Assembly (NCBI RefSeq): GCF_030149505.1
Contig: NZ_JASBRN010000037.1
Location: 1-64,000 of the forward strand
DNA length: 64,000 nt
Direction of reading: 5' to 3'
From: Nocardioides sp.
GTDB lineage: Bacteria > Actinomycetota > Actinomycetes > Propionibacteriales > Nocardioidaceae
The position numbers and the translations under genes are program-made. How positions within the stretch are numbered: position 1 is the stretch's first letter; each line of letters starts with the position of its first letter. This document shows, piece after piece, positions 17,463 to 25,651 of the stretch. The notes beneath the pieces are model-generated. The model was not told where the DNA came from. It saw only the letters and a program-made list of their open reading frames with translations, and ran no database searches.

Positions 17463-20400
17463 GACGGCCAGGCGAGGTCGCCCGACCAGCCGGCGGGGTC
17501 CGACCACGGCCGGACGGCGTACGCCGAGCCGACCGCCACGAGCGGCGCGGCGAGCACCCACGGTGCCGCATCGCGCGCCCGGCGGGCGAGCAGCAGCGCC
17601 ACCGGTGCGGTGAGGGCGGCGACCACCGCGCCCGTGGTGCCCGCGAGCAGCCCCGCCGCGACCAGCGCCGTGGCCACGGCGACCGCCGGGCCGTGCCGGC
17701 GCGCACCGAGCGCCGGCGGACCCGCGGGCTGTGGCCGGCGCACGGCGACCAGCGCGCCGAGCAGCAGCCCGAGCAGGGCGAGCCCGCCGACGAGGAGACC
17801 GAGGCGGTAGGGGGTGTCGGGCTCGAAGGTCGCCACGACGACGCGCTCCTCCCCCGGGGCACCCACGGGTCCCTCGACAGGCGGCACCAGCCAGGCCTGC
17901 TGCCAGCCGTCGACCGTGAGCCCCGCCAGGGTGGTGCCGTCCAGGCGCGCGGTCCACCCGGGGTTGGTGTTCTCGCGGGAGACCAGGACTCCGCCGTCGC
18001 CGGCCGGCAGCTCGAAAGTCCGCCGAGCCGCCTCGGCGCGGCCGGAGAGGACCGCTGGGTCCGGGCCCGAGGGAAGGGCGCCGAGCACCACCGACAGCGC
18101 CTCGACCGCGTCGCTGTCGCGCAGCCGGACCCGGGTGGTGCCCTCGGGCAGCGTGACGGTCCGGTCGTCCCGGGCCTCGGTGCCGCACGGCAGCAGGTCC
18201 ACCCCCTGGCCGCGCAGCAGCTGTGCCGGTGAGGCGACCACCCGCGTGCGCAGCTCCCGGTCCGCGACCTCGAGGTCGGGCCCGGTGCCGCAGGCGTAGC
18301 GCTGGGTCTCGAAGGACGGCTTGAGCGGCTCGAACGGCACGCCGCGCAGGCGCAGCTCGCCGATGCCCGCGCCCACCGCGCGGCCCTCCCCGTCGAAGCC
18401 GAGGTCGCGCGTCGGCTCGGTGTCGAGCACCTGGATGGTCAGCCGGTCGGTGCGGAGACCGGCGGACAGCGCGGCGCGCCCCTCGTCGAGAGCGACCACG
18501 CGGGTCCCCCCGGGCCAGGTCAGGCGCACCCGGGAGGGTCGCGCGGCCGCGGTGTCGGGGTCCAGCCGCACCCGCAGGGCGGTGACGTCGCGCTCCTCGA
18601 GCCACGAGACGTCCAGCGTCGGGAACGGGTCGTCCGCATCGGCGATCCAGGCGGTCCCCGGGTCGCCGTCGATCGCGGCGAGCGCGCCGGCGCGCGGGTC
18701 GGCGACGGCGGTGCTGGAGGCGCGCGCCGCGATGGCGCGGCCCTCCACGACCAGCGCGTCCAGGGCGGGGCCAGGTCGCGGTCGCCCGCGCAGCGCCACC
18801 TCGTCGTACGACGCCTGGCCGGCGAGGGTGACCAGCCGGTCGATCCCGCCGGGCTCCTCGTCGGCGACGGCCTCGCGCGCAGCGCACCGCACCTCCTGCC
18901 GGGTGCGCCGCAGGTCCCCCACGACGACGCAGCCGGACCGGGCGTCCCGGTCGGCGCGCAGCGCGATGGCGTCGGGCTGGTCCCACACGGCCAGCCACTC
19001 CTCGGGCAGGGCCGGCAGCGCCCAGGGGCGGGAGACCGTGACCCCGGGGAGGTCGACCTCGGCCAGCGACAGCGGCCGGTCGTCGACGACGCCCTCGACC
19101 CGCAGCCGGGTCGTGCTGCCGGCGTCGAGGCCGACGGTGCGGGTCTGGCCGGGCCCCAGCGGCAGCTCCTGCGTGGCGCCCGCGTCGGTGACGACCCGGA
19201 TGCGCTGGTCCTCCGCGGCGTCCGGCCCGCCGGTCACCTGCACGGAGGTGAGGCTGCGGGCGGCCTCCAGCCGGACCTCCCACCACGGCGTGCCGGCCGC
19301 GAGCCGCGCGGTGCGCCACGCGGTGGCCGGGTCGCCGTCGAGCGCGGCCCACGGGTGCTCACCGCGGCGCACGGGACCGAACGCGTCGGCGAAGGCGCCC
19401 GCCGAGGAGGCGTCGACCGAGGCGACGCCCTCGAGCACCGCACGGGTCGACCACCGGTCGTGGTCCTGCGTCCCGTCGCCGAGGAGGTAGTCGCGGGTCG
19501 GGTTGCCGTTGCGGCGGGGCTCGGACCCGGTGAGCACCGCGGAGTCGCCGTCGTGGATGCGGGCGAAGGCGTGCTCGCGCAGCCGCAGCCCGTCGGTGAG
19601 GACGAGCGGGCCGAGGGCGGCGCGCAGGTCGGCCGCCGACTCCCCCGCCAGGTCCTCCGGCAGGTCGACGGCGAGCACCGACGGCCGCTCGTCGAGGACG
19701 TCGAGGTCGCCCAGGTCGGCGAGGTCCTCGGGCCCGCCCACGACCACCGGCAGGTCCTCGGCGAGGACGGCCCGGTCGGCGCCGTCGACCTCCCACACCT
19801 CCACCGCCCGGTAGCGGGCCTGCCAGCCACCGCCGACCACGACCCGGTCGCCGTCGACGCCCTCGAGCCGGGCCTCACCACCGAGCACCGGCCCGAAGGC
19901 CTCGGCGATCGCGAGCCCGGGCGAGTCCTGGAGCGCCTGGCGCACGAGCAGCGGGTCCGGGACGTCGTCGGCGCGGGCGAGGTCGTTGCGCACGACGAGG
20001 TAGCGCACGCCGGCCCGGGCCAGCGCCTGCGCCAGCCCCGCGGACCCGCGGCCCTCGGCGAGCCGCCGCTCGAAGGCGTCCAGCGTCCGCACGCCGCCGG
20101 CCGGGACCAGGGGCACCACGTTGCGCACGGCCCACCGGGAGTCGGCCAGCCACTGCGCGGGCTCGTCGTCGGGAGAGCCCCACTGGTAGCGGGCGAAGGT
20201 CGAGCCGGGCACCAGCAGCGAGGTGGCGTCGCCGTCCTCGACCTGCCGCTCCTCCAGCCACCGGGTGGCGGCACCCCAGTAGCCCGGGACGGCCACCACA
20301 GGCTGCGCCGGCGCGATCCGCCCGACCAGGGCGGGCACGGCACCCGCGGCGACGACGGCCACCGCCGTCGCGGTGAGCACCCAGCGGTTGACCCGCTCCG

Positions 20401-21559
20401 TGCGCGGGGCCGCAGCCCCGGCGGCACCGGCCCGGGCGCGCAGCGCGTCCACGACGTACGCCAGGCCGATGACCAGCGGGAGCCGCACCACCGGGTCGAA
20501 CTTGTGCACGTTGCGGATCGGCGACAGCACGCCGTCGAGCAGCTCCTGCAGCGTCGCGGCGCCCCACCCGGCCACGGAGCCCTGGTGGCCCAGCGTCACC
20601 AGCAGCAGCCCGAGCAGCAGCCCCCGCACGAGGAACGCGCGGTGGGGGTTGCTGCGCAGCATCAGGCCGGCGCACCCGAGGAGGAGCAGCACCGCGGCGT
20701 CGAGTGCGAGGTACGGCGTGGTGAGCAGGTCGCGCCCGGCCCGGGAGGTGGTGTCGACGTAGGCGACCCAGTTGGAGGTGCCGCGCAACGCGTCGGCCAG
20801 CGTCGTGGGGAAGGTGGTGACCGAGGCGGTCTCGATCCACTGCAGGAACGGAGGACTGTAGGCGCCCATGAGGACCAGCGGCACCAGCCACCACAGCGTG
20901 CCGACGAGGGTGAAGACCGGCCACCACAGCAGCAGCGCGCGACGGCGCGGACCCGGGGTGCGGGTCAGCAGCCAGACCGCGCCGAGCGGGATGACGGCGA
21001 AGGCCGCCGCGGCGTTGATGCCGCCCACCAGCGCGACCGCGAGCCCGGCCCCGGCGGCCGCGCGCCGCGGGCTCCCCCGCTCCGAGCCGATCACGAGCGG
21101 CAGCAGCACCCACGGCGCCAGCGCCATCGGCCAGCTCTCGCTGGAGATCGGGCCCAACGTGGTGAGCATCCGCGGGGAGAGCGCGTACGCCGCCCCGGCG
21201 AGCAGGCAGGCCAGGTCGCTGCGCACCCCGAGGGCCCGCACCAGGCGCGCGGCGCCCGCGAAGGCGACGGCCAGCACCAGCCCCCACCACAGCCGCTGGA
21301 CGACCCAGCCAGGGATCCCGGCCAGGACGCCCGCGAGGAAGAACGGCCCGGTCGGGAAGAGGTAGCCGTAGGCCTGGTTCTGCAGCTGGCCGAAGGCGCC
21401 CTCGCCGTCCCACAGGTGCAGCGCGCGCTGCAGGAAGTCGGCGGGCGCGGCCACGAGGTCGAACTTGGTGTCCGCGACGAGGTAGCCGGGATCCTGGGTG
21501 AAGGCCAGGCCCATCAGCAGCCCGCAGCCGGCCAGCAGGCGGAGGGTGAAGCGGGTCAT
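17345..21559 (-). CDS. aftD: Alpha-(1->3)-arabinofuranosyltransferase-like membrane glycosyltransferase
   Basis: A 1404-residue protein of the DUF3367/AftD family, the length expected. The N-terminal half is a polytopic GT-C domain, with ADTKFDL in the first external loop providing the acidic catalytic pair and GGINAAAAF a family landmark. The large extracytoplasmic C-terminal half contains two discoidin-like carbohydrate-binding segments marked by ALDGDPATAW and AIDGDPGTAW, and the protein ends with further membrane helices. In mycobacteria AftD adds alpha-1,3 branches to arabinan in the periplasm using decaprenyl-phosphoarabinose. The product made here is uncertain because this kind of organism is not known for arabinogalactan. 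The ATG overlaps the stop of the upstream methyltransferase (ATGA). The 3' end overlaps the convergent acyltransferase gene by 118 bases. Confidence 0.85.
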   Translation of the reverse strand: MTRFTLRLLAGCGLLMGLAFTQDPGYLVADTKFDLVAAPADFLQRALHLWDGEGAFGQLQNQAYGYLFPTGPFFLAGVLAGIPGWVVQRLWWGLVLAVAFAGAARLVRALGVRSDLACLLAGAAYALSPRMLTTLGPISSESWPMALAPWVLLPLVIGSERGSPRRAAAGAGLAVALVGGINAAAAFAVIPLGAVWLLTRTPGPRRRALLLWWPVFTLVGTLWWLVPLVLMGAYSPPFLQWIETASVTTFPTTLADALRGTSNWVAYVDTTSRAGRDLLTTPYLALDAAVLLLLGCAGLMLRSNPHRAFLVRGLLLGLLLVTLGHQGSVAGWGAATLQELLDGVLSPIRNVHKFDPVVRLPLVIGLAYVVDALRARAGAAGAAAPRTERVNRWVLTATAVAVVAAGAVPALVGRIAPAQPVVAVPGYWGAATRWLEERQVEDGDATSLLVPGSTFARYQWGSPDDEPAQWLADSRWAVRNVVPLVPAGGVRTLDAFERRLAEGRGSAGLAQALARAGVRYLVVRNDLARADDVPDPLLVRQALQDSPGLAIAEAFGPVLGGEARLEGVDGDRVVVGGGWQARYRAVEVWEVDGADRAVLAEDLPVVVGGPEDLADLGDLDVLDERPSVLAVDLPEDLAGESAADLRAALGPLVLTDGLRLREHAFARIHDGDSAVLTGSEPRRNGNPTRDYLLGDGTQDHDRWSTRAVLEGVASVDASSAGAFADAFGPVRRGEHPWAALDGDPATAWRTARLAAGTPWWEVRLEAARSLTSVQVTGGPDAAEDQRIRVVTDAGATQELPLGPGQTRTVGLDAGSTTRLRVEGVVDDRPLSLAEVDLPGVTVSRPWALPALPEEWLAVWDQPDAIALRADRDARSGCVVVGDLRRTRQEVRCAAREAVADEEPGGIDRLVTLAGQASYDEVALRGRPRPGPALDALVVEGRAIAARASSTAVADPRAGALAAIDGDPGTAWIADADDPFPTLDVSWLEERDVTALRVRLDPDTAAARPSRVRLTWPGGTRVVALDEGRAALSAGLRTDRLTIQVLDTEPTRDLGFDGEGRAVGAGIGELRLRGVPFEPLKPSFETQRYACGTGPDLEVADRELRTRVVASPAQLLRGQGVDLLPCGTEARDDRTVTLPEGTTRVRLRDSDAVEALSVVLGALPSGPDPAVLSGRAEAARRTFELPAGDGGVLVSRENTNPGWTARLDGTTLAGLTVDGWQQAWLVPPVEGPVGAPGEERVVVATFEPDTPYRLGLLVGGLALLGLLLGALVAVRRPQPAGPPALGARRHGPAVAVATALVAAGLLAGTTGAVVAALTAPVALLLARRARDAAPWVLAAPLVAVGSAYAVRPWSDPAGWSGDLAWPSYLVLVPLVGALVLAGDPGRRRLSGWRPFRRSAGRSTSR

Positions 21560-22320
21560 CTCTTGCGCAGGACCAGGACGAGGTTCCAGGTCACCAGCTC
21601 GCGCACGACGGGGACACGCAGCAGCCACCGGCTCCACCACGGGTTGTAGCGCGGGGTCAGGTGCACGACCTCGACCGTGCCTGCCGCCTGCTGCTCGCGG
21701 GCCCAGCGCAGACCGGCCGCCACCGTCACGGCGAAGAGCGACTCGCCGAAACGGTTCTTCGGCTCGTGGCCGTGGGTGCGCGCGTAGCGGCGGCGGGCCC
21801 GCATGCCGCCGAGGAAGTGCCACGGGGCGGTCTCGTGGCCGCCCCAGGGGCCGAACCACACGGTGTAACTGATGAAGACGAGGCCGCCCGGCCGGGTCAC
21901 CCGGACCATCTCGGCCGCCATCGTCCAGGGCTCGGGCACGTGCTCGAGCACGTTGGAGGAGTAGCAGACGTCCACGCTGCCGCTGCGCAGCGGCAGCTGC
22001 ATCCCGCTGCCGACGACGGTGCCGGCGGCGATGTCGCCCAGCCCGGACAGCTCGCCCACGTCGGAGTCGAGCGCGAGGTAGGTCGCGCCGCGCTCGCGGA
22101 AGGCGTCACGGAAGAAGCCGGGACCGCCGCCGACGTCGAAGACCAGCCGCCCCTCGAGCGGCTCGTAGTGCTCGACCTGCGCAGCGGAGTCCTGGGCCAG
22201 CGCCGTGTAGAAGCGAGCCGGGTCGGGCTGCTCGTGGCGGAACTCCCGCAGCAGGTGCACCGAGCGCCGCAGCGTCGCGCGGAAGGGTTCTGCGGACGCG
22301 GCTGGCACGCCCCGGACCAT
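21556..22320 (-). CDS. SAM-dependent methyltransferase next to aftD
   Basis: A 254-residue class I methyltransferase. Motif I VFDVGGGPGFF is at about 60-70, the acidic strand-2 end is ALDSD, and the core continues with YSSNVLEHVPEPW and VTRPGGLVFISY. Position next to aftD is shared with mycobacteria, where a methyltransferase gene lies close to this locus; a role in glycan or lipid-carrier methylation is inferred. It is translationally coupled to aftD by an ATGA overlap. Its ATG lies only two bases from an ATG of the divergent GT4 gene, so at least one of the two genes must use a promoter that overlaps the other gene or a later start. Confidence 0.85.
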   Translation of the reverse strand: MVRGVPAASAEPFRATLRRSVHLLREFRHEQPDPARFYTALAQDSAAQVEHYEPLEGRLVFDVGGGPGFFRDAFRERGATYLALDSDVGELSGLGDIAAGTVVGSGMQLPLRSGSVDVCYSSNVLEHVPEPWTMAAEMVRVTRPGGLVFISYTVWFGPWGGHETAPWHFLGGMRARRRYARTHGHEPKNRFGESLFAVTVAAGLRWAREQQAAGTVEVVHLTPRYNPWWSRWLLRVPVVRELVTWNLVLVLRKR

Positions 22321-22321
22321 A

Positions 22322-22327
22322 TATGGT
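22322..22327 (+). promoter_or_regulatory. Possible leaderless -10 element of the GT4 gene
   Basis: TATGGT lies seven bases before the second in-frame ATG of the GT4 gene. It overlaps the first possible ATG, which argues for the later start. Confidence 0.45.
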
Positions 22328-22334
22328 CGCCCGG

Positions 22335-23528
22335 ATGGACGAGGGGTCGCTGGAGGGTCGGCACGTCGTCTTCCTGAGCTGGCGCGACACCGCCAACCCG
22401 GAGGGCGGCGGCGCTGAGCGCTACCTCGAGAAGATGGCCGAGGGCCTGGTCGAGCGCGGCTGCACCGTCACGATCTTCTGCGCCGCCCACGCCGCGGCCC
22501 CGCCCGAGGAGGTCCGCCACGGCATCCGCTTCGTGCGGCGTGGCGGCAAGCTCTCGGTGTACGCCGCCGGCATGCGCGCCCTGCGCCGCGGGGACCTCGA
22601 CGGACCGCACGGTCGGGTCGACCTGGTCGTCGACGTGCAGAACGGGCTGCCGTTCTTCTCCCGGCTGGTCACCCGCGCCGCGCTGGTCGTCCTCGTCCAC
22701 CACGTGCACCGCGAGCAGTGGCCGGTCGTCTACCCCGGCCTCACCGGCCGGGTCGGCTGGTGGATCGAGCGTTGGTTCGCGCCCCGGCTCTACCGCCACG
22801 AGCAGTACGTCGCGGTCTCCCGCGCCACGCGGGCCGAGCTGGTCGAGCTCGGGGTTGACGCGCACCGGATCGCGGTCGTGCACAACGGCACCGACCCCTA
22901 CCAGGCCGTCGACCCGGGCAAGAGCCCCGCGCCGATGGTCGCGGTCGTCGGTCGCCTCGTCCCCCACAAGCAGGTCGAGCACGCCGTGGACGCGGTCGTC
23001 GCCCTGCGCGAGGAGATCCCGGGGCTGACCCTGCACGTGGTCGGGTCGGGCTGGTGGGAGGCCGAGCTGGCGTCGTACGTCGCGAAGAGGGGTGCCTCGG
23101 ACTGCGTCGTCCTGGAGGGCCACGTCAGCGAGGAGCACAAGCACGAGGTCTACGAGCGGGCCTGGGTGCTGGCACTGCCCTCGCTCAAGGAGGGGTGGGG
23201 CCTGGTCATCGGCGAGGCGGGGATGCACGGCACCCCGGCGGTCGCCTACCGCGCGGCCGGCGGCACCCAGGAGTCGATCGAGGACGGGCACTCCGGCCTG
23301 CTGGTCGACAGCCAGACCGACTTCACCGAGGCGCTGCGTCGGGTGCTGACCGACGAGCTCCTGCGCCGCCGGCTCTCGGCCGGCGCCCTCGAGGTGAGTC
23401 ACCGCTTCACGTGGACCCAGAGCCAGCTCTCCTTCGCCTCCGTCGTCGCCGCCCGGCTCGAGGGGCGCATCACCGACGCCGACGACCCGGGCGCCACCCG
23501 GCCGTGGGGCCGTCCGCGGCGCGCGTAG
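22335..23528 (+). CDS. GT4 family glycosyltransferase
   Basis: Cytosolic retaining glycosyltransferase with the GT-B fold, about 397 residues. The N-terminal domain has the sugar-acceptor loop PEGGGAERY and the linker VHNGTDP. The C-terminal donor domain has VVGRLVPHKQ and the E-x7-E motif within KEGWGLVIGE, followed by GTPAVAYRAAGGTQESI. Members transfer hexoses or mannose from nucleotide sugars to lipid-linked acceptors. Residues upstream of this ATG are probably not translated because the -10-like hexamer overlaps the earlier ATG, but the longer start (four codons) cannot be excluded. It is divergent from the aftD-methyltransferase pair and followed by a hairpin terminator. Confidence 0.88.
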   Translation: MDEGSLEGRHVVFLSWRDTANPEGGGAERYLEKMAEGLVERGCTVTIFCAAHAAAPPEEVRHGIRFVRRGGKLSVYAAGMRALRRGDLDGPHGRVDLVVDVQNGLPFFSRLVTRAALVVLVHHVHREQWPVVYPGLTGRVGWWIERWFAPRLYRHEQYVAVSRATRAELVELGVDAHRIAVVHNGTDPYQAVDPGKSPAPMVAVVGRLVPHKQVEHAVDAVVALREEIPGLTLHVVGSGWWEAELASYVAKRGASDCVVLEGHVSEEHKHEVYERAWVLALPSLKEGWGLVIGEAGMHGTPAVAYRAAGGTQESIEDGHSGLLVDSQTDFTEALRRVLTDELLRRRLSAGALEVSHRFTWTQSQLSFASVVAARLEGRITDADDPGATRPWGRPRRA

Positions 23529-23567
23529 CCGCCCCGGCCCCCAGGCCCGCGCCCCGGGAGCACCACG

Positions 23568-23595
23568 AGGCCGACAGCCCGAGGGCTGCCGGCCT
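23568..23595. terminator. Hairpin terminator between GT4 and DUF2613 genes
   Basis: Thirteen-base arms (AGGCCGACAGCCC and GGGCTGCCGGCCT) with one mismatch and a two-base loop, between convergent genes. Confidence 0.6.
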
Positions 23596-23616
23596 GGCGT
23601 TGGTCGTGCTCGGACG

Positions 23617-23772
23617 CTACTGCGTGGCGCCGTACTGCACGACGGGTGCGTTGACGTTCGCCGGGGAGTCCCCCTGCGGGCTCGTCTGCGACGAGACGAC
23701 GCCGACCACGGTCACTGCTGCGACCGCTCCGCCGACGATCATCGCCGCCACGGTGCCAAGAATGGTTCCCAC
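23617..23772 (-). CDS. DUF2613 small exported/membrane protein
   Basis: A 51-residue protein: a glycine/alanine/valine-rich hydrophobic helix (about residues 3-26) followed by a short polar tail ending NAPVVQYGATQ, which is the hallmark ending of DUF2613 proteins. The GTG start has an excellent GAGGGAGGG ribosome-binding site seven bases upstream. In M. tuberculosis the DUF2613 gene Rv0236A lies next to aftD (Rv0236c), so its presence here between the glycan genes is conserved context. It lies 47 bases downstream of the polytopic membrane protein gene and is probably co-transcribed with it. Function is unknown; it may be a small partner of a glycan-building membrane enzyme. Confidence 0.78.
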   Translation of the reverse strand: MGTILGTVAAMIVGGAVAAVTVVGVVSSQTSPQGDSPANVNAPVVQYGATQ

Positions 23773-23819
23773 TGATTCACCCTCCCTCAAAGGTAAGAAG
23801 ACCGTAGCAGTCCGCGGCG

Positions 23820-25592
23820 CTATCCGGACAATTTCCCGCGCATCGTCGGGGAAGCACCACGAGATCGGTCGACACCGCGCCGACGCCGGACCAGCGCGAG
23901 GACGAGACCGGTGGTCGGGAGCCCGAGGTACGCCGCCCAGGCGAGGACCATCACGACGACCCAGCCGGTGGGCACGCTGCGGGGCTCCACCTGTGGCAGG
24001 ACGACCACCCGCAGTCGCTCGTCGGCCCACACCTGCTCCCCCGCCACGTCGGCCCGTGGCCCGGGCGCGGTGAGGTCCTCGGCGACCGCCGCGATGCCGA
24101 GCCGTCCCAGTGCGGCGGCTCGTGAGGCCGGGTCAGGCTGGGCCAGCGCCGCCCGCGCGTCGCGCACCCGCGGGTCCTCACCGGCGACGGTCACGTCGTC
24201 GACCACCAGGTCGTCGGAGGCGATCGGGACGGGGACCAGCTGCCGCGGGAGCGGGTCGAGCACAGGGCGCCCGCCGTTCCAGTCGGGCGCTCGGTAGCTC
24301 GACAGCGGGAGCACCAGGACGTCCCCGTCGGGCGCCGCCTCCTGGAGCGCCGCGCGAGCACCGGCGTACGACGACGGGTACTCGACGGCGTCGAGCCGCC
24401 CCGCGACCCCGAGCGCGGCGTCCGGCAGCACCGTGACGGGCAACAGCACCAGCGCCCCGACCAGCACGACCACGGCCGGGGCGGGCAGCGGCACAGCGCG
24501 CAGCCGACGGGCAGCATCGTCCACCGCGAGGGCGACGAGCAGCACGAGCAGCGGGACGCACAGCAGCAGCAGGCGTGCACCGTCCCGCAGCACCCCGGCG
24601 CCGGGCAGCACCTCCGACAGGTCATGCACCGCCCCGGGTGCGGCCCAGGTCAGCACCGCGAGCGCCCAGCCGACCAGCCAGAGCACCGCCAGCGGTCGCG
24701 CGAGGGCCCGCGCCGACGTGCCCCGTCCCCGCAGCAGCGACGCCAGACCGAGCGCGGCCAGGACCGAGAGCACCAGGAGCCCGACGACCGCGAGCACGCC
24801 CTCACGACTGTCCGGCACGACCGCGGCGTTCCAGACCCCACCGACGGAGAGCGCGGCCAGCGGCGCCGGCAGCAGTCCCTCGTCGGACAGCGCGAAGAGC
24901 GCAGCCCCCTCGCCGTCGGTCACGGCGGCGCCCGCGTGCAGCAGCCCGGAGACCAACCACGGCGCCTGGCCCGCGAGGGCCAGGCCGCCGGCCGCGAGCA
25001 GCCGTCGCACCTGCGCGCGGCCGGCGGCCAGCACCACGAGGAGGGCGAGGGAGGTCGCGAGTCCGGCACTCACGCTCAGGCTGCCGAGCGGCACCACGAG
25101 CAGCAGCCACGCGGGGCAACGCCCCTCGGCCCGCCAGCGCGACGCGCCGTGCAGCACCCACGGCAGCGCGGCGTAGCCCACGAGCACCGGCCAGTGCCCC
25201 AGGACCAGCCGCTCGACGACGTACGGGTTCCACTGCCACAGCGTCAGCGCCGCGAGCCGCGCGGCGAGCCCGAGGTCGAGCGGGACGAGCAGCCTGTCGA
25301 CCCCGAGTCCCCCGACGACGAGGGCAGCGAGCAGCACCAGGTCCTGGAGCAGCGCTCCGGGCAGCACCTCGTCGAGCACCGCGACCACCGCGTCGCTGGG
25401 CACCGCGCGAGGCAGACTGCTGCCGACGCCGAGCACGTCGGCGCGCAGGACCAGGTCCGGGACCCACACCATGTCGAAGGACAGGACGTAGCCCGGTCCC
25501 AGGGCCGGGCCGAGCAGCAGCACCGCGAGCAGCGAGGACCACGCCACCGGGACGGCCCGCACCCACCAGCGAGGCGGGTCGGGCGTCGTCAC
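23820..25592 (-). CDS. Polytopic membrane protein, possible GT-C glycosyltransferase
   Basis: A 590-residue protein with about twelve hydrophobic segments spread over the first 430 residues, an extracytoplasmic domain from about 430 to 545, and a final helix with a basic tail. The first external loop carries FDMVWVPDL, with acidic residues placed as in GT-C enzymes, and WQWNPYVVERLVLGHW is a distinctive conserved-looking block. I do not recognise a named family. It is divergent from the flippase gene and upstream of DUF2613. The GTG start has only a weak TTTGCT element six bases upstream. Context suggests polymerisation or decoration of an envelope glycan. Confidence 0.7.
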   Translation of the reverse strand: MTTPDPPRWWVRAVPVAWSSLLAVLLLGPALGPGYVLSFDMVWVPDLVLRADVLGVGSSLPRAVPSDAVVAVLDEVLPGALLQDLVLLAALVVGGLGVDRLLVPLDLGLAARLAALTLWQWNPYVVERLVLGHWPVLVGYAALPWVLHGASRWRAEGRCPAWLLLVVPLGSLSVSAGLATSLALLVVLAAGRAQVRRLLAAGGLALAGQAPWLVSGLLHAGAAVTDGEGAALFALSDEGLLPAPLAALSVGGVWNAAVVPDSREGVLAVVGLLVLSVLAALGLASLLRGRGTSARALARPLAVLWLVGWALAVLTWAAPGAVHDLSEVLPGAGVLRDGARLLLLCVPLLVLLVALAVDDAARRLRAVPLPAPAVVVLVGALVLLPVTVLPDAALGVAGRLDAVEYPSSYAGARAALQEAAPDGDVLVLPLSSYRAPDWNGGRPVLDPLPRQLVPVPIASDDLVVDDVTVAGEDPRVRDARAALAQPDPASRAAALGRLGIAAVAEDLTAPGPRADVAGEQVWADERLRVVVLPQVEPRSVPTGWVVVMVLAWAAYLGLPTTGLVLALVRRRRGVDRSRGASPTMRGKLSG

Positions 25593-25639
25593 CCCCAGAG
25601 CAAAGCACGCCCGCGGCCACGGCGAGGCCCCGCCTCACC

Positions 25640-25645
25640 TACGCT
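25640..25645 (+). promoter_or_regulatory. Leaderless -10 element of the flippase gene
   Basis: TACGCT lies six bases before the GTG start codon. Confidence 0.5.
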
Positions 25646-25651
25646 CGACGG

